Positions 44,475-56,229 of a stretch of 64,000 nucleotides of DNA are shown here, one piece after another. The notes beneath the pieces are model-generated. The model was not told where the DNA came from. It saw nothing but the letters and a program-made list of their open reading frames with translations, and did not search any database. Source of the stretch: Phyllostachys edulis (taxonomy: Eukaryota; Streptophyta; Magnoliopsida; Poales; Poaceae); the NCBI GenBank assembly GCA_036346405.1, contig CM070548.1:50759779-50823778 (forward strand), written 5' to 3'. Both the position numbers and the translations under genes were made by a program. Numbering within the stretch: position 1 is the first letter of the stretch; every line of letters begins with the position of its first letter.

Positions 44475-47450
44475 GCCCGGCCGGCACGGACCAGTGAGCC
44501 ACGGCTCGTTTCGACCTGACTACTATTCGTGCTATGTCGGATCGGCCTATGGACTAGAGTGATGGTCTAGGTACGACCCGTCAGGTATTCGTGCTGGACC
44601 AGTCCGAGCCCGTTTAGCCCGTCGGGCCGAGTGTGGCCTGTTTGGTCCGTCAAAACAAAAAAAAATCTAAAAAAAATTCTGAAAAATTAGGAAAATGTGT
44701 AGAATTCAAAAGTGGACATGAAAATTGAAGAAAATGAAACAATCATATTGAAAATGTAATAAAGAGCTTTACTAATGTCCAAGTGGCTGTCTCGTTAAAA
44801 CCTTCGCCAAGTAAAAACTCAACATGAGAAAACCTTCACAAAGTAAAAGGAGTACAACCTATAGCTCTACAATTCTACATACATGATACATCTTTGTTCT
44901 ATGTGTCGGTGTCATTGTCTAAGTACAGATTTTCGAACACCTCCGATAACTCTGGATTTTCCACAGAGTGTTGTGTTTGTGAATCAGTTTGTTCTCAGTC
45001 CTTCACAGTTAGAAGGATCTCCACCATCTCACTTGTGAGACTTGTTCTTCTCTCCTCCAATATTCTTCCAAAAAGACTGAAAGCAGACTCGGAGAAAACC
45101 GTATAGACAGGAACAGTTAACACATCACGTGCAAGTATAGATAGCACGGGATATGTTAACTTATGGGCTTGCCACCATTGCAAGATGTCGAAGCCTTCTG
45201 AGTTGAAATCCACTGTGTCGCTGTCCAGATAAGTGGATAGTTCTTCGCTCCTTATGAATCTTGGCCAAGCAGATGTTGGTGTAGAAGAAGAAGAAGAAGA
45301 AGAAGAAGCCCTAGATCTGGACCTGGAGGAAGAGGCATGGAAGATCGCGCCCCACATATTTGTCTTCCCACTTGAGGTGGGGGCTACTGGAGGTCATTGC
45401 GAACGGACTCCCCGGAACCTATTTTCATACCTTTGATAAACCTCGTATAACCGAGAATGAACTTCTGCAAAATAGTCAGTATAGTCTAGCCCCGTAGCAT
45501 CACTAAGAAGATCAAGTACAGTACCAAATGCATCAATTTTAGCCCTAGGATCTAAAAGAAATGCACATGCATATAGGTAAGGGATTTCTCTCCAATATTT
45601 AAGGTATTTAGATTTCATGGAAACAACAGCATCGTGTAAAACTAAGTCATTTTCAAATTTTTCAACTGAGTAGCAATCCGTAAAATAGTATGCACAATGA
45701 TAGGAGATGTTGGATATAGTGGACAGCGGACAAAGCAACAGTTGCCTCATAAAAAATTTCTAAAAATGACAGTATCTTCTCAGCAACGAACCAATGTTTC
45801 TCAGTTAATAGTATAGTATCGTCAGTGCTAGGATAGTGCGTTTGAATAAATACAGAAAAAGTGCTCTTGTATGGTAAAATATTCTTAAGCATGAGGTAAG
45901 TAGAGTTCCACCTTACCTCCATGTCCAAACCGAACTTTCTTGGGCGTACACCCATCGCCTTGCAGAAGTTCTTATATTGTGATATTCTTACATTAGAATT
46001 ATTCAAAAAAGAAATCACATCGCGAAAAACTTTAATATACAGACTGAACCTCTTCAAACCACAATTGACTATAAGGTTGATAATATGACAAGCGCATCGT
46101 TGATGTAGCAAGAAGGAATCGACATATTTACTCAACACTGGAGTAAGAATGTCCATGGCCTAGAGTTTGAAGCGGCGTTGTCTAAAGTAATTGCGAATAT
46201 TTTGTTTGTAAGACCAAAGTCTTCCACGACTTTGATAATACAGTCCGCAATATTCTCCCCCCGTGTGTGCTACATCAATTAATTTCAAAGCTATAATCCT
46301 TTTCGCCATTACCCAATCGTCATTAATATAATGCGTAACTACACTAAGGTAATCCTCCCTAGCTCGACCACTCCACTCCATATGTCCAAGGTCAGGGCCA
46401 CCGAAAATGTGCACGTACTAAATAGTACTTTTATTTTATTACGACGTTTATTATAGTATTTCACTAGATCCCTAGTTGTTGTCTGTCTAGAAACGGAAGA
46501 AAATCTAGGATTATGTGCAGTCCTAATGTAATTTTAGAAAGAAGCAGACTCGCCAAAGCCTAACGGTAAATCCTCAGAAGCAATTAAACGACAGAGAGAT
46601 TGACGGGCTACCTGAGGATCGTAGTCCCAGCTAGATACCGTACCGTTGGGGTTGTATTACAGCTGTGTCTGTCTCATCATCAATCCTTTCTTGGTTCGAC
46701 ATCTTGTAGCATGTCTAAGCAAGTGCCCCATTCCACTTGTAGACTTCGCAGACAATTCAAGGCGACAAATTTTACAAATAGCATATGGTACCTCATTTTC
46801 TATTGTGTCTTGCTTGGTTGTCCTGTCGAAATGCTCTCACACTCCCGATATAGACGGTCTCGACCTCTTTGCTCCGGTTGCCGTGGAGCCTGATGCTGAC
46901 ATGGAGCCTGATGACAAAACTCCACCTTGCTACTCTGGTGAAACCTTCGGTTGGTTTGAGACAGCCGCAGCAGCCTCCATAGAAGCAATTTCCTCCGATG
47001 AAAGTCTGTAATCACCAAGAGCAAAGCTGTCGAAAGGACTGTCCACAACGAAAACTACAAAATTGAAACTAACACTATTACTACTTTCATCTTAGCATAA
47101 CAATAACTAACAATAAAAGTATTACAAAAAAAAGTATTGTACCTCTTTCACTGACTTGCTGACAAAAATTGAAATTTCCAAATTTTGGCACAAGTTTTTG
47201 AATTTTACCAAATTAGCTCAACACGTATTTGAATTTGCACAACACAATTTCAAAGAGAGAATGGAGAATGAAGGGGTGATGAATGAGGGGGGTATGGTGG
47301 CTATTTATAGAAAAAAAATCGGGATTATTTGAATTTTTTGCTATTTTTAGACCCCAAAGGTCAAAAATGGTCAAAAAAAGGTCAAAAAAACCCCTAACAG
47401 TCAAAATTCGGGCCGTCAGTGCTAAGCCTGACCCACGGCTGCAAGACGAC
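44475..47450 (-). mobile_element. Degenerate autonomous-type hAT element
   Basis: This segment contains a decayed hAT transposase on the minus strand. At its left edge are GC-rich GGCCCG/CCACGG motifs (44475-44650), with similar sequence at 47400-47460. The exact terminal inverted repeats and target duplication could not be fixed, so both borders are approximate. The left border abuts the inverted-repeat element upstream of SEC. Confidence 0.6.
44995..46990 (-). pseudogene. hAT-family transposase (broken)
   Basis: Read on the minus strand: a BED-type zinc finger (YAICKICRLEL, then GMGHLLRHATRC) at about 46800-46690. Next comes a gap with stops, then a block with WSGRAREDYLSVVTHYINDD (46375), and CACHIINLIVNCGLKRF with RWNSTYLMLKNILPYKS in the ribonuclease-H-like core (46156-45800). 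After that are LEIFYEATVALS, KYLKYWREIPYLYACAFLLD (45600) and the C-terminal dimerisation domain with LTYPVLSILARDVLTVPV and SESAFSLFGRILEERRTSL (45180-45030). Lesions are an in-frame stop at 46160-46162, a frameshift near 45710, and a TGA at 45394-45396. A Ser tract at 45285-45310 comes from a GAA repeat. It would excise and insert the element, but is inactive as read. Confidence 0.88.
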
Positions 47451-47639
47451 CCGGCTACCTCGCGCCGTCCTTCTTCTTCTTCTTCTCCCTCGCACCACAC
47501 GCCTCTCTCTTGCCGTCTCGCGTCTTGCGTGACCCGCCAGCCTCCCGTCGCCCGCCTCCCGCCTCGCCTCCCCGCCTCGTCACCTCCCATGGCTCCGCCT
47601 CCTCGTAGCCTCCTCGATGGCCCGCCACCGCCTCGTCGC

Positions 47640-47990
47640 TGACATGGAGCCTGATGCTGACTTGGAGTTCTATGAAGAGGAGTACTTCGAGGACTATGCG
47701 AACTAGGTCGCATTCTCCACTCGATTGCCTGTGGGCATGTCAGATGGCTACCACAAGATTTTCTTCCACTGCAAGTTTACTCTTTTGTTGTTAAGCCCTG
47801 TATGGCCAACTCTGTAAAATCTTGACCATAAAGGTTTGTTGCTTCTCTTTAATATTAATTTGCTTTTTTTTTCTTAGCTATCTTGTTGCATGGTTATGAT
47901 TTCATCGATGTTGCAACTATGTGAGCTAGTTACTGATCATGGGACTAGTTCAGAATACACAAAGGGTTGGGATTTGCAGATTCGGCTCCC
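47640..47990 (+). repeat. Gypsy-type LTR tail fragment
   Basis: 'gattgcctgtgggca' (47719) matches the 'gccacaggcaatcga' block of other LTRs here in reverse complement. 'gtgagctagttactgatcat', 'gggactagttcagaatacac' and 'gatttgcagattcggctccc' match 27700-27771. Orientation is plus. No gene. Confidence 0.6.
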
Positions 47991-48623
47991 GGCAAAATGG
48001 GATAGTAAATTTTGGTGCACTACACTTTGCTATTCATCATGACAAATAAATCGACACTTTTATTTAAATTGGAGAAATCTTATTAGTGACGTTCATTTTA
48101 TGGTTGTGTTTGTTCTTCGCGGTGAAATGGTTTTCGTTGTAATAGAGAAAATCATTTCTTTCATGTGAACCTTTATGATTATGTTTAAATTTTCGTTACA
48201 TGGTTATCATGCTCATACATGTTAGTTTGTTTTGAATCCCTTCAATGGTCAATGTTTCAAGTGAAACTCTGTTGAAATTTAGATAAAAAAATATATAGTT
48301 AGTGAGAAACATTTAGTTCATTATGATGGAATAACTTTTAGGACTTGTTCGATATTGTTTAATCCTAGATGATTGATTAGTCCTCATTTATTCATACCTT
48401 AGTGTTTATTTGTTTGGTTATGCGCAAATTGTAGATTTTTGTCTTGCTATACTTCTAGGTTGATTATTTTACGTTTGTCCAATCTTTAATCATATTTTAT
48501 TGTGACCCGTGGACGTTTCTGTTAGTGAGTTACTTGCTGTAATTTTATTGTAAGTTGCTGTAAATTAAACTTTTAGGATAGTTTAGTGGCATTCTAGGCT
48601 CGGTGTTGGGTTGGGGTGTTACA
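47991..48623 (-). repeat. AT-rich sequence ending in a Gypsy-type LTR head
   Basis: No ORF of interest. It ends 'ttggggtgttaca' at 48623, similar to the LTR heads at 11988, 20868 and 62418. Otherwise I recognise nothing. Confidence 0.4.
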
Positions 48624-50052
48624 GAACACAATGAAGTGGTGAGATACAAAGCGATATTAGTAACACAAGGGTTCATGCAGAGACTCGCATCAATTTTGAT
48701 GAAACTTACTCTCATGTAATGGATGACACAACGTCTCGATACCTTATAGCTATGGCAGCAGGAATGAATTTGAAAATGAAAGTTGTGGATGTCATGACTA
48801 CATATTTATATGAGTCACTAGATTTTGAAATCTTTATGAAGATTCTAGAGGGACTAAAAGTCCCATGTATGAGTGAGAATGAACATCGCAGCATGTATAG
48901 TGTTAAGATGCAAAAGCCACTATACAGGTTGAAACAGTTAGGTCATATGTGGTACAACCAACTGAGTAAATTATTTTTTCAAAAGGGGTATATAAACAAC
49001 GAAGTTTGTCTGTGAGTGTTCATAAAGAAATCCAAGAATGAATTTTACATCATCTTTGTGTATGTCGATGACTTGAACATAATCAGAAACATGGAAGACA
49101 TTTTTGAAGAAAGCCGATACTTAAATACAGAATTCGAAATGAAAAATTAGGGTGAAACCAAATATTGTCTCGAGTTGCAGATTGAAATTTTTCCTGGAAG
49201 CATATTTCTACATCAAACCACCTACACCAAGAAAATGTTGAAGAGATTTTTATCTTGATAAATCTCATCCACTGGCTACACCCATGATAGTTAGGTAGCT
49301 GGAAGTGGAGAAAGATCCATATAGACCTAGACGATTTAAGTGCTATTGGAACATTGTTATACCTTATCAATTATATTGGGCCTGATATTGCATTTGCAAT
49401 AAATTATTTGGCAAGATATAGTTCGGAGCCTACAAAGGAGCATTGGAACGGAATTAAGGGAATCCTCAGGTGCCTTAAGGGTACAACTGATATTGGACTC
49501 TTTTATCCCGAGGGTCCAGATATAAGGTTGAAAGGCTACTTAGAGTCTCAGACGCTGGCTATCTTTCTAATCCCCACAATGCCACGTCACAGATTAGGTA
49601 GGTATTTCTAAGTGGTTCTATAGCCATCTCTTGGAGATCTGTAAAACAATCGATTATTGCTACATCAACTAATCATGCTGACATCATTGCACGATATGAG
49701 ACAACTCGAGAGTGCATATGACTTAGAAGACTAATTCATCACATCCAAGAGTCTTGTAGTGTAGAGGTGGATAAAACTCCTACAGTCATCCATGAGGATA
49801 ATGTAGCTTGCATTACACAAAAGGAAGAATAGCTATGTCAAGGCCCACATGACAAAGCATATACTCCATAAACATTTCTATCCATATGAGTAGTGGGAAA
49901 ATAGGAATATATAAATGCAGAAAATACATTCAAGTGATAATCTTGCTGATTTGTTTACTAAGGCCTTGCTAGGACGAAGTTTTGAGAAACTTGTCCATGG
50001 TATTTGTATGAGAAGACATAAAGAGTTGTTGACTTTGGGGGAAGATATATGA
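48624..50052 (+). pseudogene. Copia reverse transcriptase and RNase H fragment
   Basis: It begins inside the reverse transcriptase (EHNEVVRYKAILVTQGF) right at the end of a Gypsy-type LTR. Recognisable parts are LKMKVVDVMTTYLYESLDFE, LYRLKQLGHMWYNQLSKLFF, the catalytic VYVDDLNII (near 49060), IGPDIAFAINYLARYSSEPT and KGTTDIGLFYPEGPDIRL. Near the end are EDNVACI-type sequence, SDNLADLFTKALLGRSFEK and MRRHKELLTLGEDI before the stop. At least four frameshifts or stops occur (near 48690, 49016, 49150 and 49610). Gag, protease and integrase are absent. Confidence 0.85.
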
Positions 50053-50339
50053 TCTTCATATATGTTCACCATTAGATGAATAGATGTTGTACTCGTTTTC
50101 CTTTGTTTGAGTTTTGTCCTAATGAGTTTTATCATTTGAAGGTTTTTAATGAGATAGTATGTACAATGACAAGAACGCGAGCATGCATTAAGAGAGACTA
50201 CCTACTCCTATATAAAAGAGGATATGGTGCTCTCATTGCACATGACAAGCTTACAAAAAATAGATCAATAAAGAGAGAATGCGGGACTAGATCCTTGTGT
50301 TATTAGTTTATTATTTGTAAGTTGAGATCTTCGTTAACA
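50053..50339 (+). repeat. Probable 3' LTR of the Copia fragment
   Basis: It follows a polypurine tract 'ttgggggaaga' (50036-50045). It contains a Copia-LTR-like stretch 'gatgttgtactcgttttcct', 'gttttgtcctaatgagtttt' and 'aaggtttttaatgaga', then a possible TATA 'ctatataaaagagg' (50209-50222). It ends near 'gttaaca'. The borders are uncertain by several bases. Confidence 0.5.
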
Positions 50340-50523
50340 GAAATTTGTTTATGCGAAAAAAATTTGGCATGGCATCTATTGGATTTTGGTTAGGCGGTTG
50401 AGCGCTTCAGCTCTTTTCCGTGGAGGGATAGACACCGAGAAAACGACAGAAAGCGACGGAGACTCGTTAAACAACATTGTAGCTCTAATCGGACTTTCTC
50501 GAAGATGAAACAAATAAAATCAA

Positions 50524-52237
50524 GGGTAAAGTCTATTTTACAACCTTGAACTATTTGAAAAGTCTGGATTCCAACCCTAAACTACAAAACCGGACATCCT
50601 ACACCCCCAACTATCAAAACTGTTCATTTTACCCCCCCTCAACCCAAATAGGGGTGGTTTTGGGTGATGTGGCGCCACATGGATGGTGGTTTTTGCATGA
50701 CAAATCAAATAATTATCTCTCTCTCCCTCCCTCTATCTCTCCCTCACACGAACCTCCCCTCTCCCCCATTGATCCATCCGTCGCTGCCCATCTCCTACCT
50801 CACTGGCTGCCGCCGTCCCCGAGTGCTGTCTCCCCCACCGGCCAACACCACCTCCGAGCCCCACCACCTCCGCCGTCGCCCATCTCCTACCCCATCTGGC
50901 CGCCGCTGATCCTCGAATTGTCTTCCCCACCGGCCAACACCACCTCAGAGCCCCACCATCTCCGTCGCCCATCACCTACCCATTGGCCGTCGCCGATGGC
51001 CCCCGGCGTCGTCTCCCCACCGACCAACACCACCTCCGAGCCCCACCTCCGTCGCCGCCCATCTCCTACCCATTGCCGCCGCTTGGTCTCGAAGCGCCGT
51101 CTCCCCCACCGGCCAACACCACCTCCGAGCCCCACCACCTCCGTCGTCTCCCCCACCGGCCAACACCACCTCCGAGCCCCACCACCTTCGCCGTCACCGA
51201 GCGATGCCTCTCTCGCCATCCCCGAACACCACCTCCACCCATATCCTCTTAGATTCGGCTGGATCTGCGCCAATAGCGTCCAGATCCGACCGGACACGAG
51301 ACATTCATGGGCGGCTATGACAACAGGCGGCGATGGCAACGACAACGTGTTGATGAAGGCGACCATGGCGACGACGACGGTGACGACAACCATGGAGATG
51401 ACGACAATCAAGGCTATGGCGGTGACGCGAGCGGGCGGTGCACCGAATGCTTGTTGGTGGGGAGGCGGGCGACGATGGATTGCTGTGGCGACACTACAGC
51501 AGTGGCGGCGATGACAGCTTGCCATGGCCATGACAGGCGACAGCGAGCGACATAGCGGTGTTCTCGAGCTTGGTGAGGCTGCTGTCACGGTTGAAGGCGT
51601 GGAACGGCTCGACAAACCGCGCCTGGTCGACGGCGACGGCCGTGCTCGTGCTGTGCATCACCTTTCACTCCTCGTTGTTGGAGCTCGCCATCACGCATAC
51701 AATGCCTTACGCGTCCCTCCCTTGCACCACTGCGATGACCTCCTTCCCGGCGGCTGTGTCCAGCATCCCGGAGGAGGTCGTCGAGGCCAGCGCCATGCTT
51801 ATGGAGGAGGCCTTGGATGGCAGTGCCGGCAGAGGTGAAGGAGTACAGGAAGGGGGCGATGGCGGTGGCGGCATCGGTGGTTTCAGCTCGATTTGGGGGA
51901 TTTGGGGATTTGGAGATTTAGGGGAGAAGAAGCACGGTCCCTGCACGCCTTGTTCGGTCGTGAGTGGAAAGAAAGGAATGAGAGGATGACATGTGGGCCC
52001 CCATAAATAGATTTTTTGTTTTATTTGCTAAGTGGCTGCCATGTCATCGAAAAGAAGCTTACATGTCAAAACCATTGACACGTCAGCGCCACATCACCCA
52101 AAACCACCCCTATTTGGGTTGAGGGAGGTAAAATGAACGGTTTTGATAGTTGGGGGGTGTAGAATGTCCGGTTTTGTAGTTTATGGTTGGAATCCAGACT
52201 TTTCGAATAGTTCAAGGTTGTAAAATAGACTTTACCC
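50524..52237. mobile_element. Mutator-like element with GC-rich cargo (Pack-MULE candidate)
   Basis: The terminal inverted repeats are about 155 bp and very similar, starting GGGTAAAGTCTATTTTACAA on both ends. They are flanked by a perfect 9-bp target duplication TAAAATCAA (50515-50523 and 52238-52246). Total length is 1714 bp. No transposase is seen. The GC-rich interior has repeated 'ccggccaacaccacctccg' units (50830-51180) and a plus-strand ORF at 51558-51989. That ORF includes a hydrophobic segment (TATAVLVLCITFHSSLLELA) and PEEVVEASAMLMEEALDG, which could come from a host gene, though I do not recognise the family. Confidence 0.88.
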
Positions 52238-52424
52238 TAAAATCAACTCGGCCCTGCCTGTGCAGAACCATCCAACTCTGACCTAAGCACAGCAACTACC
52301 CCATGCTCGATGGGATTGACCACAGCAAGCATAGCCCATCCCGCCATCTATTCCGTCGCCACCAGTGTCACTAGGACCAGCCAAGAAAATTATCTGAAGT
52401 ACGAACCATTGAGGCCCATTCTAC

Positions 52425-53014
52425 GGGCCTATTTGGTTTATGGGCTCAAGTGGTTATACTAAAATTTTGACAATACTAAAACTTGGGCAACACCAAAATT
52501 TGGGCAAAAAATAATGTTTGGATCGTAGCCATATCAATTCACGGGCAATACCGAAATTGATGTGTTTGAATTGCAACCATACCAAAATTTGCCAAAAATG
52601 TTATTAGGACACGTGGGGCCCGTATAACATATATGTTTTTTTGCACTAAAATATGCTAACATGGGTCTTGTTTTGTTGATAAAATGACAAGGAACATAAC
52701 GATTCAAACAGATCACAAATCAAATACTCAGTTTAGGAAATATAGTCATTTGAAATTGATTAATCAAACTTTTATTGCCATTAATGCAACTAATAGGCTG
52801 CTGCCATCTCATCCAAACTGCCACAGGAGGCTTGCCAAAATGTGGGCGGACGTTTTGCTGGCCTAGAAATCGCCCAGGAATCACGCAGTGCAGCATTGGC
52901 TCTGCCAAATTTTATTTGGCGTGCTAAAATTTTGGTACCAATCCAACGCTAGCCAAATTATTTGGTATTACTAAAATTTTGACTTGACAACTTAGAGATC
53001 TAAACCAAATAGCC
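52425..53014. mobile_element. Tourist-like MITE (tentative)
   Basis: The inverted ends are left 'ggcctatttggtttatggg' and right 'ctaaaccaaatagcc'. The interior has scattered CCAAATTTTGG/CTAAAATTTTG-type motifs on both sides. A clean target duplication was not found. Length is about 590 bp with no coding content. Confidence 0.45.
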
Positions 53015-53339
53015 ACTACATCTTGCTAAAGTTGATCTATTCTCTGTGAAATTCTTACATTTCGTTCAAATGAGTCCTAAAACAGTGAGCAAATTAACCA
53101 ACTTACAACAAGCCAAATAGACAGGTGCTGCAGGAGATCCTCGGTGGCTCCTGGGGCGACACCTGTGATTATTGACGCAGAGTACTCGGAGGCTGGAGCC
53201 TCCGCCACATGCAGGTCTCCACGTTATATTATTCTAGAAACTATCTGAATTTCTTTCAAAAAAGAGGATTATTTAAATTTGAACAAATTCATGCGGGGCC
53301 GCATATGCGCTTATTTGATTGGTGCCCTGGCTTCATGAC

Positions 53340-54650
53340 TAGGGATGGCAATCGGGCGTGGCGGGCATGGGTAGTGCTCGTCCATACCCATACCCGGGAC
53401 CTCGATTCCCTCCACGGGCATGCCCGTGAAGGACGACGGGCGAAGAATCTCACCCATGCCCCGTCGCCCGCGGGCATGCCCGTTTACCCACGAACAATGC
53501 ACCACCGCCCGTGGGTACCCATCGCCCGCGGGCATGCTCATCACATATAAACAATTCACACATCAAGTTCATCACACATTCAACAAACACACAGATAGGA
53601 ATTAGGGATGGAGGCGGGCTTGGAGGAGGCCTTCCCGTTTCCGTTGGCGGCGGCGACCGAGGGATCGTCGGACTTGCGGGAGGACGCGGACGGTGGCCTG
53701 CTACGCGTGCGGTGGCTCTATGGAGCTGTGGCCACGTTGGAACTCATGTCTATGAGGTCGGGGAGAGCTCAACAGCATGAGGAAGGCCGGGGAGCGGCGG
53801 CGGCGGCCGGCGAGGTGGGAGATGATTGGAATGGTGCTTTTGCTTCGCTTCTTTTAGGCTTGATGGCGATGCTGACCGACGTTTAGGAGGAGGCTGTGAG
53901 CGCGGAGAAGCCTAGCTCGCCGCGCCGCCCGCCCCCCCGCCGCCTCCCGCCCAACAACACGCAGCCGTGCCCTCCTCCTCGCCAAGACCACCTCCTCTTT
54001 CCCTTGGCGCCTCGAATGGCAGGGGACTTCTTGGCGTGCCCAGCACGCAGGGTGAGCTTGGAGTACCTCTCGATTGTCTTCCTCTCCCTGGATGGCCTCT
54101 CGACTGTGGGGGTCCTTGCCTCCTTGGCGACGTCGGCTTCCTCGGGCTCGGGGTAGGCGTCCTTGGCGCCTTCGGTGGGCGGATACGTGCGGGAGGGGGC
54201 TGGCTTGAGGAGGAGGCGGCGGCCGAGAGCTTGAGGAGGAGGAGGAGGAGGCGGCCAAGCTTGAGGAGGAGCGGCGGTAGGGTGGGGGGCGGCAGCCGGT
54301 CGGATCTGGAAGGGAAAATGGAGGGGAGGCTAGGCGAATCTAGAAAATGGAGGTGCGGCTTGGAAATGGGGACAAATGGAGGTGAGTGGCGGCTGGGAGG
54401 ATGAGTGTGAGTCTATGAGACAGTGAGTAACCCTATTAGGGTTTTAGTGGTCCCACTTGTCAGTGCATGTCGCGGGTAAACAGGCGAGACGGGTATGGGT
54501 GGAGTTTACCCATACCCATGCCCGTTTACCCGACGGGCAGAGAGTTTCCCCCATTTTCATGCCCGTGGGCAAAGAAAGCAGCCCATACCCAGCTCCATTA
54601 GGGTATTTACCCGTGGGCACACGCGTAATCGGGCACAATTGCCATCCCTA
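53340..54650. mobile_element. Non-autonomous hAT element with captured DEK-like fragment
   Basis: The termini are TAGGGATGGCAATCGGG (left) and CAATTGCCATCCCTA (right). They are flanked by a perfect 8-bp target duplication TTCATGAC (53332-53339 and 54651-54658). Length is 1311 bp. The subterminal regions are rich in GGGCATGCCCG and GGGTAAAC-type motifs. No transposase is seen. The termini match those of the element at 28477-29727. The interior includes a minus-strand DEK-like coding fragment. Confidence 0.92.
53985..54176 (-). pseudogene. Captured DEK-like chromatin protein fragment
   Basis: A frame on the minus strand reads TEGAKDAYPEPEEADVAKE, then ARTPTVERPSRERKTIERYS, then KLTLRAGHAKKSPAIRGAKG. 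The acidic lead, the PSRERKT(V/I)ERY signature and a following KKSPAI resemble the region before the SAP-like domain of plant DEK proteins, which bind chromatin. Only about 60 codons are present and the frame then loses similarity. It is inside a hAT element, so it is a transposon-captured piece rather than a gene. Confidence 0.58.
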
Positions 54651-54763
54651 TTCATGACTGATAAAAAGTGGTGTATGAGGTAGCCTGAAAATCATGATTT
54701 TTATCTAACCAGTCAAGCCTCAGGATGTGGTGCTTGGTTAGAGACATGCCTGAGAAAAACGTA

Positions 54764-55016
54764 CTCCCTCCGTTCTTAAATACATAACGTTTGACCAAGC
54801 GTGCAGTCAAACTTATCTAACTTTGACTAATAATATATGAAAAACTATTTAGATTGATCATGAGTGAATAGTATCATTAGATTTGTCATGATAAATATTT
54901 TCATAATATAATAATTTTGTAATTTTTACTAACAAAATCATATAAAAATAATGGTTAAAGTTATATAAATTTGATTGCACATTTGGTCAAACGTTATGTA
55001 TTTAAAACGGAAGGAG
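54764..55016. mobile_element. Stowaway MITE (253 bp)
   Basis: The terminal inverted repeats are CTCCCTCCGTTCTTAAATAC at the left and its complement ending 'aacggaaggag' at the right, with TA target duplications at 54762-54763 and 55017-55018. It is AT-rich and can fold end to end ('acgtttgacca...tggtcaaacgt'). Confidence 0.92.
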
Positions 55017-55018
55017 TA

Positions 55019-55538
55019 ATTTTTTTTTAAAAAAAATACACTTTAAGAAAGAGAAAGGGTAAAAAGCATGACATACGCTTTCTTCCCCAAATCTTCCTTC
55101 CAAATACCCAAATCTTCCCTCCTCATCCACCGGCATGGGTATGGTGGCGGTGGCGGCGCGGGGATTTGGAGCCCGCGGGTGTGGCGGCGGCGAATCCAAA
55201 GGTGGTGGCAGTGGGCACCCAAGCTCGCAGCGGTGGGAGAACGTCGACGTGGTGAGGAGGTCGCGACGGAACTTCGTCGGTGTGGTGGTCGTCGCGATGG
55301 ATGCTTGCACTCACCCCCCTAGGCATCTAGGTGCTCGATTTTATGCATCTGGGCCTGGTGGGTATTGCTTGGATCAGGGATCTACCCATGGTGACAACAA
55401 AACACACACCCCGACAGCGTCTCGGCCAGACGCATGCGGTCTAAGGCGTGAACCAAATAAGCCCTATATGTCGCTCGAGCAGCACTTAACCACTTGCTGC
55501 TGCCCCCTCTTAGGCTGCCTCGCGCATGGGCTTAATTA
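55019..55538. other. Spacer without a supported gene
   Basis: A GC-rich patch at 55130-55320 gives ORFs in several frames on both strands with no recognised domain. No splice or promoter evidence was found. Confidence 0.4.
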
Positions 55539-55894
55539 GGGCATGTACAATGGTGTAGACGATCGTTGTCTGTAATACTTTCCATGTCATCTATAGACAA
55601 AATTAAAGACAACACATACAATGGGTTGTCTTTAAGTTATGTATATATGACCCTACAAACTGTACAGACAGCATGGATACAATAGCAAAACAATCATCTA
55701 TAAAAGTCTTATAGATCATGCATTTGCGACGACATGGATACAACAGCAAAACAATCGTCTATAAAAGTCTTATAGACTGTCTGTTGCATGCCAGACAGCT
55801 TCATTCTCTCTCCTTGTTCTCTCTCATCCACATCATTAAAAATCTTACGTGACAAACATTATAGACTGCTGATGTCACCCCACTGTACATGCCC
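55539..55894. mobile_element. Tourist-like MITE (356 bp)
   Basis: The ends are GGGCATGTACAATGGTG and 'ccactgtacatgccc', with 3-bp target duplications TTA on both sides (55536-55538 and 55895-55897). The interior has repeated 'gtctataa' motifs. Confidence 0.88.
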
Positions 55895-56229
55895 TTAGGC
55901 GCGACCCATTTCGTAAGTTAGCAGGCATGACCCATTTCGTAAGTTAGCCCGATGGTCAGAACTCGTCCTGTCCAAGTCAACGCGCACGGTTCAAGGTGCC
56001 TTTTTATTTTGCAATCCAAAAATTCAAATGATCATAGCTTTCAAACCGATCCATTTAAACTATCACGATCCTTACGATGAAATCTTCAAAACAAGACCCC
56101 ACTTGCATATATTTTGGCTTAGTAATGGTATCACATGCCACATGTTCCATTAGATAAAACAAAATGTTTTGTGTATTACTTTCTAGTATTTGTATCTAAA
56201 AAATTCACGTATTTTTTTTTTGAGAAAAA

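Noticed and set aside
50546..51514. 322-codon plus-strand ORF in the MULE
   Set aside because: Starts inside a terminal inverted repeat and reads low-complexity 'ccaacaccacctccgagcc' repeats as Pro/Ser/Thr; not a gene.
51524..51838. Overlapping 104-codon ORF in the MULE interior
   Set aside because: Shares the same GC-rich DNA as the 51558-51989 frame, and only one of the two can be native; this one has no recognisable features.
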